This document shows positions 25,916 through 33,709 of a DNA stretch of 39,562 nucleotides, in pieces. A model generated the notes under the pieces. The model had not been told where the DNA came from. It saw only the letters and a list, made by a program, of their open reading frames with translations, and did not search any database. The position numbers were made by a program, and so were the translations under genes. The stretch lies in contig JACVJC010000020.1 in assembly GCA_015711795.1 (NCBI GenBank), positions 1 to 39,562 of the forward strand, read 5' to 3'. Position 1 is the stretch's first letter. Each line of letters opens with the position of its first letter. This DNA comes from Candidatus Geothermocultor quzhuomuensis. GTDB lineage: Bacteria; Actinomycetota; Aquicultoria; Geothermocultorales; Geothermocultoraceae.

Positions 25916-26344
25916 TTATTTAAGATACTCTTTCAGGTTTATAATTTTTATTCCTTCATATTCCCTAAGTTTTAACATCTCTTTACCGCTTGAAAATTGC
26001 ATCTGCTTTTCCTGCTAATGCGCACTCAAGTATTCTATTGTGAGGTTCATCTTTAAAGATTTTAATTCTTCTTATTGGTTTCACCATAAAGGCAATATCA
26101 GAAAGGTGAAGATCAAGTACGGCTAATGGCCTCTCTATCTCAGCTGAATTTAGAGGAAAGAAAGAGATTTTAAATATCATCAATAATTTCCTTAGAAATT
26201 ACTGGTGAATCATTGCTTGCTATAACCTTTAAAATAGCTTTCCCGCCTTGAGTGTTTGTCTTGAGACTGTTTGGAATAGTAAAGGCAGAAATATGAAATA
26301 TATATGTTGGTATACAAAAGTTGGTATACAAAAACGATTTTCAC
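25916..26344 (-). pseudogene. PIN-domain (VapC/COG1569-like) toxin remnant
   Basis: Reading the minus strand from GTG 26344, MKIVF is followed by an internal 14-bp tandem duplication (GTTGGTATACAAAA twice on the plus strand, within 26315-26336) and frame changes. Then come TNIYIS, ISAFTIPNS, GGKAILKVIASNDSPVISKE and, in a third frame, VKPIRRIKIFKDEPHN, RILECALAGKADAI. The tail SGKEMLKLREYEGIKIINLK is in yet another frame, ending at TAA 25916-25918. These are consecutive parts of a PIN-type RNase toxin. At least three frame breaks make it a pseudogene. Confidence 0.7.
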
Positions 26345-26498
26345 TTTTCCAGATATCTTTCAATCGTTCCTTTTGCATCATTCTCAATGCGTCTTGAGCC
26401 ACTCCACTTATGGTTTTGCTTCCTTCCTTGGCTATTTTTTCAGCTTCTTCCGCATGATTAGGAGGCAGAGATGTTGTTTTTTAGCTGCTGTTCCCACT
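26341..26498 (-). pseudogene. Ribbon-helix-helix antitoxin remnant
   Basis: Minus-strand GTG 26498 with GAGGAGG six bases upstream reads MGTAAKK. One A is then missing from an A-run, after which the frame continues as TTSLPPNHAEEAEKIAKEG and SKTISGVAQDALRMMQKERL, a typical RHH antitoxin pattern. Its end would overlap the toxin start at a GTGA, the normal arrangement of such pairs. It is broken by at least one frameshift. An assembly error in the A-run is possible, but the partner toxin is damaged as well. Confidence 0.6.
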
Positions 26499-26523
26499 TC
26501 AAACCTCCTCAGTTTGGGATGAA

Positions 26524-26718
26524 TTAATCAGACCATTCCTTGGTTTCCCATTCAAGTCAACCCAATTTTTTCTTAAGTTCATTCTCTACAGTAAACTGGG
26601 ATATAATCTTCATACTTTTTACAGCAGGTTTAAATTTATTTTTAAGTTGTGAACTGGTATGTTCCAATGTTCTTAAGAATTTAAGAATAGTTTGAAACCA
26701 ATAAGTTTTAAGATGATT
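26524..26718 (-). pseudogene. Broken small ORF upstream of antitoxin remnant
   Basis: On the minus strand 53 open codons (with KTYWFQTILKFLRTLEH and KSMKIISQFTVENELKK) run into a TGA at 26557-26559 and then 10 more codons (LEWETKEWSD) to TAA 26524-26526. The sequence reads like protein on both sides of the stop. No family recognised. Confidence 0.3.
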
Positions 26719-26849
26719 TTATTTGATGACTTCAGAATAGGTAATAATGGTTAACCTCAACCCATATGTTTCCAAAGAGATGCAAATTTGTAAAATGAAA
26801 AAGGTTCAAGATTATTCTCTAAAAAATGCAACTTTAAAGCAACTTTAAA

Positions 26850-26987
26850 TTAGGTAGCGTATTTTAGCAATGCGTATGAAACACCCGTGGAATATACCAA
26901 TTCCCATCCCTGATGGTCATGCAAATTCATAATAGTTGTACTTTGATAATAAAGTAAATCCTTATTAACATTCTCAATGCCATAACC
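26850..26987 (-). pseudogene. Short protein-like fragment
   Basis: 45 open minus-strand codons ending in TAA, including KDLLYYQSTTIMNLHDHQG and WELVYSTGVSYALLKYAT. There is no ribosome-binding site and no good start except an internal ATG (MNLHDHQ). Probably the tail of a lost gene. Confidence 0.3.
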
Positions 26988-27057
26988 TCATTCTCAATAT
27001 TTATGAATGAGGAAGTTGCGATAATCCTACAAAAGAATAATATGCAAAAATCACTGA

Positions 27058-27165
27058 TTAGTTTGCGCTCTTATTTGTGGCATTAGCTGAGGGTTCATCC
27101 TGTTGGGGATGGGCACTCAAATCATAAACCCCTCCTCTGCCCAACATGAGCAAGAATACCAAGAA
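27058..27165 (-). pseudogene. Short ORF with hydrophobic start
   Basis: 35 minus-strand codons (VFLLMLGRGGVYDLSAHP, then QQDEPSANATNKSAN) ending in TAA 27058-27060. In the same frame a TAA at 27166-27168 separates it from an upstream IKKFFLW that would complete a signal-peptide-like start, so it may be a nonsense-mutated small exported peptide, or chance. Confidence 0.3.
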
Positions 27166-27306
27166 TTACCACAAGAAGAATTTTTTGATGTAAAGGGTCA
27201 GTAACTTTAGAAATGTCTTTATTGGTATTACAGAAGTGAGCCACAAGTGAAAAGTGACGATTTACAATTTGAGATTTAGAATTTTTTGGATAAAGATTAA
27301 CTTTAA

Positions 27307-27756
27307 TTATTCCAAAACTATAAGCTGAGATATTCTGGCGTTTTCCTTGATCCTAAGTCCTTTTTCTCCAACCCTTAAGATATTTCTAACTTGAGAATCG
27401 GCTGAAGTAACTATTAAAGTAGGATGAAAAGCACCACCCATGATAATTCTTAAATGAGGTTGAATAATTCCCACTTTATCTTGAGGGATTTTTAAGGTTT
27501 CATTATATTCAATTAGATATTCTCCTTTCTCCAATAGCCACCACCCATATTTTTCCTCTTTGCTTTCCTTGATTGGCTCAATTTTAATTTTTTTAGCTTC
27601 TTTGAATTCACTACCACCAAAATCTAAATGAGCTTCTGATTTCAGTTGGGAAATCGTTTTTATAGTAAGGTCAAAGCTAAATGAATTGACTTGCTTTTTT
27701 TCATAAATAAAGCCTTCAATAAAATTTTTTATTTCTTCACCTTTTAAAACTTTCAT
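27307..27756 (-). CDS. dUTPase/dCTP-deaminase-fold protein
   Basis: A 149-aa minus-strand gene. The pattern FSFDLTI, GEYLIEYNETLKIPQDKVGI, then GLRIKENARISQLIVLE matches the Dcd/dUTPase trimeric beta fold. The usual catalytic segments (SSxxR...G and the DPGYxG-type loop) are not evident; in their place is RIIMGGAFHPTLIVTSADSQ. So it may be a non-catalytic or differently specific member. It is divergently placed from polA across a 143-bp gap. ATG 27756 has a weak purine-rich ribosome-binding site. Confidence 0.7.
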   Translation of the reverse strand: MKVLKGEEIKNFIEGFIYEKKQVNSFSFDLTIKTISQLKSEAHLDFGGSEFKEAKKIKIEPIKESKEEKYGWWLLEKGEYLIEYNETLKIPQDKVGIIQPHLRIIMGGAFHPTLIVTSADSQVRNILRVGEKGLRIKENARISQLIVLE

Positions 27757-27899
27757 CTCTTTCTATCTCACTTTTTTAGTTTAAAGAAATTTTACCCTAA
27801 CTTTTCTTTTAAGAAAATTTTATTAAGGTTTCTTTTTATTATTTTTTAAAACAGGTTAAAATGAAATTTGAAAAAATGTTAAGTTAGGGGGAAGGCGAA

Positions 27900-30515
27900 T
27901 TGGGAAGAAAAATTGCTTTAATTGATGGAAACAGCCTTGTTTATCGGGCTTTTTTTGCTTTACCAATTTCAATTAAGACTTCAACCGGGCAGGTAACTAA
28001 TGCTGTTTATGGTTTTACGAGTATGCTCATAAGATTAATTCAGGAAGATAAGCCAGATGCTATTTTAGTTGCTTTTGATAAAGCAGTTCCAACTTTTCGG
28101 GAAGAATTATTTGCGGAATACAAAGCTCATCGTCCATCAATGCCTAATGAGTTAAAAGCACAGTTTCCTCTAGTCAAAGAAGTTTTAAATGCATTTGGCA
28201 TTCCAATTTTAGAGATTGAGGGTTTCGAAGCAGACGATATTATCGCCACCATTTCCAAGCAAGCTGAACAAAAAGGCAATTTAGTTGAGATTGTCACTGC
28301 TGACCGCGATGCCCTTCAACTTGTTTCTGATAAAGTTAAGGTTATTTCTACGCGGAAGGGGGTAACTGAAGTTAAAGTTTATGATGTTAAAAAGGTTTTG
28401 GAAAGATTTGGAGTTTCTCCTGAAAAAATTGCTGATGTCCTTGGTTTAATGGGAGAACCTTCAGATAATATCCCTGGAATTCCTGGGATTGGTGAAAAAA
28501 CAGCCTTAAAATTGATTCAAGAATATGGTTCCCTGGAAAATCTTTTGGAAAATATCGAGAGTATTAAGAGTGACAAATTGAAAGAACTTCTAAAAATTTA
28601 CTCTCAACAAGCAAGGTTAAGTAAAGAGCTAGCTACTCTTCGAGTCGATGTTCCACTTAAGATAAATTTTTCCCAACTGAAATTGAGACCAAATCCTAAA
28701 GCAATAAAGGAGACCTTTCTTTCTTTGGAGTTTAATACTTTGTTAAAGAGGATCAACTTTGAAGGAGAGACTATCCCTCCTAAAATAATTGAAATTTCTC
28801 CCAAGATTGAGAGGGTTGAATCTGAGAAAAGATTGGAAGAAATTTTGATTCGCCTTGAAAAGGAAGGAAAGTTTGGTCTTCTTATTGAGACTTCAGGAGA
28901 GTTTTTAACTGGAGAAATCAGCAAAGTTTACCTTTCTTTTTCAAAAAACTCGGTTATTTATTTTTCTCTTGATGGCTTTCAAAAAACTTTTTTCCTCCCT
29001 TACCTTAAGAATCTTTTAGAATCCCCACAAATAATGAAAATTATTTATGATTTAAAAGCTCTTTTGCCTTATTTTAGGAGGGAGAAAATAAATTTAAGTG
29101 AACCAGTTTTCGATATTCTCATTGCTACCTATCTGCTCTCACCTACTCTGGGGAAATATAACCTTTCTGATGCTGTTAAGAGGTATCTTAGAGCTTCACT
29201 CGGGGGAAAGAAAAAAGTTGAGGAAAACAGCCAAAAAGTTTTAGCCTTACTCAAACTTTATCCAATTTTAAACCAAAAGATTGAGGAAGAAGAGCTAAAA
29301 AATCTCTTTTTCGAAATTGAAATGCCCCTTGCCCGAATCCTTTCTAAAATGGAAGAAGTTGGAATTAAAATTGACCCCAAAATACTCAATAACTTAAGCA
29401 AAGAGATGGAGAGGCTTTTGGAGAAAACAGAAGAGGAGATATATTCCCTGGTTGGAGAAGAGTTTAATCTTAATTCCCCTCAGCAATTAAGTAAGGTTTT
29501 ATTTGAAAAGTTAGGACTTAAATCGAAGAAAAGGACAAAACGGCATTTAGCTACAGACTTTTCGGTCTTGATTAAACTGGTCAACGAGCATCCTGTTATA
29601 GAAAAGATTTTGCAACATCGGGAGCTATTTAAATTAAAGTCAACTTATGTTGATGTCTTGCCCAATTTAATTAACCCTCAGACTAGTCGAGTTCATACTA
29701 CCTTTAATCAAACGGGAACAGCTACTGGACGTTTAAGTAGCAATAATCCGAATTTACAAAATATTCCAATTCGGGGTGAATTTGGTCAAAGAATTAGAGA
29801 AGCTTTCGTGGCTGAACCAGGTTGGTTATTTCTTTCAGCTGATTACTCCCAGATTGACTTGAGAATTTTAGCTCATCTTGCTCAGGATGAAACCTTATGC
29901 CAGTTCTTTAGAAAAGGGAAGGATATTCATGAGATGACTGCTTGTGAAATCTTTGGAGTTAGAGAAGAAAATGTTACTCCAGAGATGAGAAGAGCAGCTA
30001 AGGCAGTTAATTTTGGGATTCTCTATGGGATAAGTGCTTTTGGCTTGGCTGAGCAACTAAATATTTCAAAAGAGGAAGCTCAAAGATATATTGAAAAATA
30101 CCTCTCTCGCTATCCTAAAATTCGAAATTTTATCGAAAGGTCTATTTCTGATGCCTTTCGTACGGGATATGTTAAAACTATTTTAGGTCGGAGGCGCTAC
30201 CTTCCTGAGCTTAAAAGTGATAACATTAAGATAAGAAATTTAGGTGAGAGATTAGCAGTAAATACACCAGTTCAGGGAAGCTCAGCAGATATAATAAAAC
30301 TTGCAATGGTGCAAATAGGAAAAGAGATTGAAGAAAAGAACTTAAGAACACGGTTACTTCTTCAAATTCATGATGAATTAATTTTCGAAGTGCCAAAGGA
30401 AGAAAGAGACGAAGTAGAAAGGCTTGTCAGGGGTAAAATGGAGCGGGCTTACCCTTTAAGTTGTGGCCTTAAAGTAGAAATTTCTCTCGGTCCAAATTGG
30501 GCAGAGGTAAAATAA
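27900..30515 (+). CDS. polA: DNA polymerase I
   Basis: An 871-aa replication/repair polymerase. The N-terminal 5'-3' exonuclease (residues 1 to about 290) shows AFDKAVPTFREE, EADDIIATI, TADRDALQLV and a helix-hairpin-helix around GIPGIGEKTALKL. The middle region has lost the proofreading DxE motif (LLIETSGEF), as in Taq polymerase. The polymerase domain has motif A DYSQIDLRILAHLA, the O-helix RRAAKAVNFGILYG and motif C IHDELIFE. In motif A the near-universal Glu of DYSQIELR is Asp. TTG 27900 is preceded by TTAGGGGGAAGG. It begins the polA-rpsA-coaE run. Confidence 0.97.
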   Translation: MGRKIALIDGNSLVYRAFFALPISIKTSTGQVTNAVYGFTSMLIRLIQEDKPDAILVAFDKAVPTFREELFAEYKAHRPSMPNELKAQFPLVKEVLNAFGIPILEIEGFEADDIIATISKQAEQKGNLVEIVTADRDALQLVSDKVKVISTRKGVTEVKVYDVKKVLERFGVSPEKIADVLGLMGEPSDNIPGIPGIGEKTALKLIQEYGSLENLLENIESIKSDKLKELLKIYSQQARLSKELATLRVDVPLKINFSQLKLRPNPKAIKETFLSLEFNTLLKRINFEGETIPPKIIEISPKIERVESEKRLEEILIRLEKEGKFGLLIETSGEFLTGEISKVYLSFSKNSVIYFSLDGFQKTFFLPYLKNLLESPQIMKIIYDLKALLPYFRREKINLSEPVFDILIATYLLSPTLGKYNLSDAVKRYLRASLGGKKKVEENSQKVLALLKLYPILNQKIEEEELKNLFFEIEMPLARILSKMEEVGIKIDPKILNNLSKEMERLLEKTEEEIYSLVGEEFNLNSPQQLSKVLFEKLGLKSKKRTKRHLATDFSVLIKLVNEHPVIEKILQHRELFKLKSTYVDVLPNLINPQTSRVHTTFNQTGTATGRLSSNNPNLQNIPIRGEFGQRIREAFVAEPGWLFLSADYSQIDLRILAHLAQDETLCQFFRKGKDIHEMTACEIFGVREENVTPEMRRAAKAVNFGILYGISAFGLAEQLNISKEEAQRYIEKYLSRYPKIRNFIERSISDAFRTGYVKTILGRRRYLPELKSDNIKIRNLGERLAVNTPVQGSSADIIKLAMVQIGKEIEEKNLRTRLLLQIHDELIFEVPKEERDEVERLVRGKMERAYPLSCGLKVEISLGPNWAEVK

Positions 30516-30536
30516 AAATAAGGATTCAGGATTCAA

Positions 30537-30580
30537 AGTTCAAGTTCAGTCAAATGAAGCTGGCACTTGAACATTGAACT
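30537..30580 (+). promoter_or_regulatory. Leader hairpin before rpsA
   Basis: AGTTCAAGTTCAGT (30537-30550) pairs with ACTTGAACATTGAACT (30565-30580) apart from two bulged bases, giving a stable stem in the polA-rpsA gap. There is no T-run. S1 genes are often autoregulated at their leader, so a translational role is possible. Confidence 0.4.
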
Positions 30581-30608
30581 GGTCACTAATAAAGGGGGTT
30601 ATTATGAT

Positions 30609-31979
30609 ATGGAAAAAAATACACAAAACGAGATGCCCAATTACGCAGAAACATTTAAGACTTTTGAAGAAGGAGACATTATTAAGGGGACAGTTTTAAG
30701 AATTGACCCTGACGAAGTTTTAGTTGATGTTGGCTATAAATCTGAAGGGGTTATTTCTCAAAAAGAATTAACTTTTAAGGGTGACTGTAAACCATCTGAT
30801 TTGCTTAAGGTTGGACAAGAAATTGAAGCAATGGTGGTTCAAAAAGAAGACAATGAAGGTAGGCTCATTCTTTCCAAAAAGAGAGCTGATTTTGAAAAAG
30901 CATGGATAGAAGTAGAGCGAGTTAAAGAAGAAAATGGAATTATAAAGGGTAAAGTAATTGAGGTTGTTAAAGGTGGTTTAATTTTAGATGTTGGCCTTAG
31001 AGCATTTCTTCCAGCTTCTCTTATTGAACTTTCTCGCGTAACTGACCTTGGTAGCTATCTTGGGAAAGAACTGGAGTGCAAGATTATAGATATGAATAAG
31101 TTGAGGAAAAGCGTTGTCCTTTCCCGAAAAGCTCTTTTAGAAGAACAATCAAAGACAAGCAAAAAGAATTTACTATCCAAAATTGAAAAAGGCCAGGTTG
31201 TTCGAGGCAGAGTCACAAATATAACTGATTTTGGAGCTTTTGTTGACATTGGGGGGATAACTGGTCTTGTTCATCTTTCTGAACTTTCTTGGAAAAAAAT
31301 AAATCATCCTTCAGAAGTGGTTGCTATTGGCGATCAAGTTAAAGTGCAAGTTCTTCAAATTGATGAAGAAAAGGGACGAGTTTCCTTAGGCTTAAAGCAA
31401 ACGCAAGAAGACCCTTGGCGGAAAGCAGTTAAGAAACTTTCAGTTGGGAGTATTGTTAAGGCTAAGGTAACTCATCTTGTACCTTATGGCGCTTTTGTTG
31501 AAGTAGAAAAAGGGATTGAAGGCTTAATTCACATTTCCGAACTCTCCAGTGATTTAATTGAAGACCCTCAACTTATTGTTCGCAAAGGTCAGATTGTCCA
31601 GGTGAAAGTGATTGATATTGATGAGGAAAGGCGAAGGGTTAGCTTCAGCTTAAAGAAGGCAAGGGCAGAAGTAAGAGTAAGGGAAGAGAAGCAGGAAAAA
31701 CTAACTTTAACAAAAGAAGAAAAAATAAAAACTGAAAAAGTTCAAGATAAAATGGAAGAAAAAGTAAAGGAGGGCGTTAAAGCTCAAGCAAAGAGGATAA
31801 AGGAGGAAAAAAAGAAGTTAGAGAAAATAAAAGAGGAATTAGTTGAAGCTAAAGAAGAGATAAAAGAACCTACCCTTCTTGATAAATTGGAGGAACAGGA
31901 AGAGGAATTTCAAGAACCAGTTTCGCTTGAGCAAGTTCTTGAAGAGATGAAAAAATCAAGGAAGCTTGAGAAAAAATAA
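30609..31979 (+). CDS. rpsA: S1 RNA-binding protein (ribosomal protein bS1 type)
   Basis: A 456-aa protein. ATG 30609 is chosen because AAAGGGGGT (30591-30599) precedes it and the product then starts with a normal short acidic leader; a TTG at 30567 falls inside the leader hairpin. Four S1 domains are visible (start segments EGDIIKGTVLRIDPDEVLV, GIIKGKVIEVVKGGLILD, GQVVRGRVTNITDFGAFVD and GSIVKAKVTHLVPYGAFVE). They are followed by a Lys/Glu-rich tail of about 90 residues. Four domains and the place between polA and coaE match actinobacterial rpsA. It promotes mRNA binding to the ribosome. Confidence 0.93.
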   Translation: MEKNTQNEMPNYAETFKTFEEGDIIKGTVLRIDPDEVLVDVGYKSEGVISQKELTFKGDCKPSDLLKVGQEIEAMVVQKEDNEGRLILSKKRADFEKAWIEVERVKEENGIIKGKVIEVVKGGLILDVGLRAFLPASLIELSRVTDLGSYLGKELECKIIDMNKLRKSVVLSRKALLEEQSKTSKKNLLSKIEKGQVVRGRVTNITDFGAFVDIGGITGLVHLSELSWKKINHPSEVVAIGDQVKVQVLQIDEEKGRVSLGLKQTQEDPWRKAVKKLSVGSIVKAKVTHLVPYGAFVEVEKGIEGLIHISELSSDLIEDPQLIVRKGQIVQVKVIDIDEERRRVSFSLKKARAEVRVREEKQEKLTLTKEEKIKTEKVQDKMEEKVKEGVKAQAKRIKEEKKKLEKIKEELVEAKEEIKEPTLLDKLEEQEEEFQEPVSLEQVLEEMKKSRKLEKK

Positions 31980-32008
31980 TAGAAAAAAATAATTAAACAG
32001 GTGTTAAT

Positions 32009-32635
32009 GTGAGGGTTATAGCTGTCACAGGTGGGATAGCTTCGGGGAAAAGCTCCGTAACAAGAATGTTAGAAGCTAAAGGTGCAAGAGGAATTTTTGT
32101 CGATCAGCTTTACAGTGAGCTAATTCAACCAGGGAGTAAACTTTTAGGTGAAATAGTAAAGAGTTTTGGAAGAGACATTTTATTATGGGATGGAAATTTA
32201 AACCGCAGGGCTTTATCAAGAATTGTTTTTTTTCAACCTCTAAAACTCCAAATTTTAAACAAGATTACTCATCCAAAAATAATAGAACGGTTAAGAAAAG
32301 ATTTAGAGGCAATCACCTCTGAGGGAAAAGATGTTAAAATCGTTATTGATGTCCCTCTTTTAGTTGAATCTTACTGGGTTAATTTGGTTGATTTAATTTT
32401 AGTTGTTTATTCTTCTAAGGATAAACAAATTGAACGTTTAGAAAAAAAAGGCATGTCTTTTGCTGAAGCATTAGCTCGCTTGAGAGTCCAAACTCCTTGG
32501 TCAAAACTTTTCAAGTATGCTGATTTTATAATTGAAAATAACGGAACAATAAAAGAGCTTGAAAAAAAAGTTGAGGATTTTTGGGCCAAGTTAGCCAGTG
32601 AAGAATTTGAAAAAGAAGTTACGGGTTTTGCCTAG
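32009..32635 (+). CDS. coaE: Dephospho-CoA kinase
   Basis: A 208-aa enzyme of the last step of coenzyme A synthesis (ATP + dephospho-CoA). The P-loop GGIASGKSS is at residues 8-16, with THPKI and the VPLLVES substrate segment; the lid/C-terminal part ends in ADFIIENNGTIKEL. The DAD motif after the P-loop is reduced to VDQLYSE. GTG 32009 follows an AGGTG. It is 29 bp after rpsA. Its stop lies only 5 bp from the stop of the opposite-strand NHL gene, leaving no room for a separate terminator. Confidence 0.95.
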   Translation: MRVIAVTGGIASGKSSVTRMLEAKGARGIFVDQLYSELIQPGSKLLGEIVKSFGRDILLWDGNLNRRALSRIVFFQPLKLQILNKITHPKIIERLRKDLEAITSEGKDVKIVIDVPLLVESYWVNLVDLILVVYSSKDKQIERLEKKGMSFAEALARLRVQTPWSKLFKYADFIIENNGTIKELEKKVEDFWAKLASEEFEKEVTGFA

Positions 32636-32640
32636 AAATT

Positions 32641-33699
32641 TTAGTAAGTTATTCGAATAGCTTGAATTCGGTTACTTTCTTTGTCGGCAACAAAGATAAT
32701 GCCATCTGGTCGGACAGCAATGTCGTTAGGGAAATTAAAATAGCCACTTCCTCCTCCCCTTGAGCCAAGACGGGCGAGAAGTTCTCCTTTTGGACTAAAA
32801 ACAAGAATGTTAGAGTTTAAAGCATCGATAACGAGCAAATTCCCTTTTTTGTCAATAGCCATTCCTCGAGGGATGCCAATTCTTTCATTTTTAGTTGGGC
32901 CACCATAGACCCACTTCAATTTATTATCTGGTGTAAAGGCTTGAATACGGAAGTTATTAGTATCAGCAACATAAATTGTTCCATCATTACCTACAGCTAC
33001 ACCATTGGGATGGTCCAGCCAGCCTTCAGCAAAACCAATTTTTTTGCTCCCAATTGACCTTATGTGTTTACCTTCAAGAGAAAATATGGCAACTCTAAAA
33101 CTATCGCAAACATAAACTTTATCTCCTTTGACCGTCAAGTTTTGAGGATGGAGCATAAACTTGTGCCCAAGTAATTCTGGGTCAAAGGCTTTTTCTTTGG
33201 GGAAAAAATCAATGAAATCACCATCGTTATCGAAATACTGGACTCTTCCATTTAACATATCAGCTACATAAATTCTTCCATCTTCGCTTACATCGATGCC
33301 ATAGGGGAAAGCAAATTGGCCTCCTCTCCAAGTTGATTCTATTTCACCAGGAGGATTAGCGACACCAAAGCTCCCAAATTCAAAGATAAACCTTCCTTGC
33401 CAGTCAAAGACGCAAATTCGACGGTTGTTAGTATCGGAGACATAAAGATTTTTATTCTTATCAACTCTAACTGCTAGAGGACGCCAGAAGTAAGGAACAG
33501 GACTTTTGGGCCCAGGCCCATAAATGCTGTAAAGAAATTCAATACCGGGTGGAGGTGTTGCTCCTGGATATCTTTCAACAAAGCCACCTTTCCCCCAGTG
33601 ATGAGTGAAATAGTAGTAGGCAAGAGCTAAAACAATAATGAGGAGGATGATTGCCAGAAGTTTAAAGAGCTTATCGATTTTTTCTTGGAGAGATTTCAT
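32641..33699 (-). CDS. Membrane-anchored NHL-repeat propeller protein
   Basis: A 352-aa protein. A basic N-terminus and one membrane helix (residues 12-31, uncleaved by appearance) are followed by six NHL-type blades (for example VDKNKNLYVSDTNNRRICVF, VSEDGRIYVADMLNGRVQYF and VGNDGTIYVADTNNFRIQAF) that should form a beta-propeller outside the membrane. It starts 10 nt after the heptahaem cytochrome stop without a clear ribosome-binding site, so it is probably translated by coupling. NHL propellers often accompany multihaem cytochromes in anaerobes and serve as binding scaffolds; the partner here is inferred to be the cytochrome. Confidence 0.9.
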   Translation of the reverse strand: MKSLQEKIDKLFKLLAIILLIIVLALAYYYFTHHWGKGGFVERYPGATPPPGIEFLYSIYGPGPKSPVPYFWRPLAVRVDKNKNLYVSDTNNRRICVFDWQGRFIFEFGSFGVANPPGEIESTWRGGQFAFPYGIDVSEDGRIYVADMLNGRVQYFDNDGDFIDFFPKEKAFDPELLGHKFMLHPQNLTVKGDKVYVCDSFRVAIFSLEGKHIRSIGSKKIGFAEGWLDHPNGVAVGNDGTIYVADTNNFRIQAFTPDNKLKWVYGGPTKNERIGIPRGMAIDKKGNLLVIDALNSNILVFSPKGELLARLGSRGGGSGYFNFPNDIAVRPDGIIFVADKESNRIQAIRITY

Positions 33700-33709
33700 T
33701 CAAAAAAGC

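Larger units (their letters stand above)
25808..27306. other. 1.5-kb region of decayed genes
   Basis: No intact gene of more than about 70 codons fits here. On the minus strand several stretches read like real protein but are cut by stops or frame changes: the RHH/PIN toxin-antitoxin remains (25916-26498), a fragment at 26524-26718, another at 26850-26987 and a short one at 27058-27165. The part 26720-26850 also holds a minus-strand run of about 26 protein-like codons (LENNLEPFSFYKFASLWK). No transposase, inverted repeats of an IS, or tRNA-type attachment site is visible. It looks like an old accessory island of small minus-strand genes. Confidence 0.6.

Noticed and set aside
25808-27306. Insertion sequence or prophage attachment site in the decayed region
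   Set aside because: No transposase or integrase fragment, terminal inverted repeat, target duplication or tRNA fragment was found.
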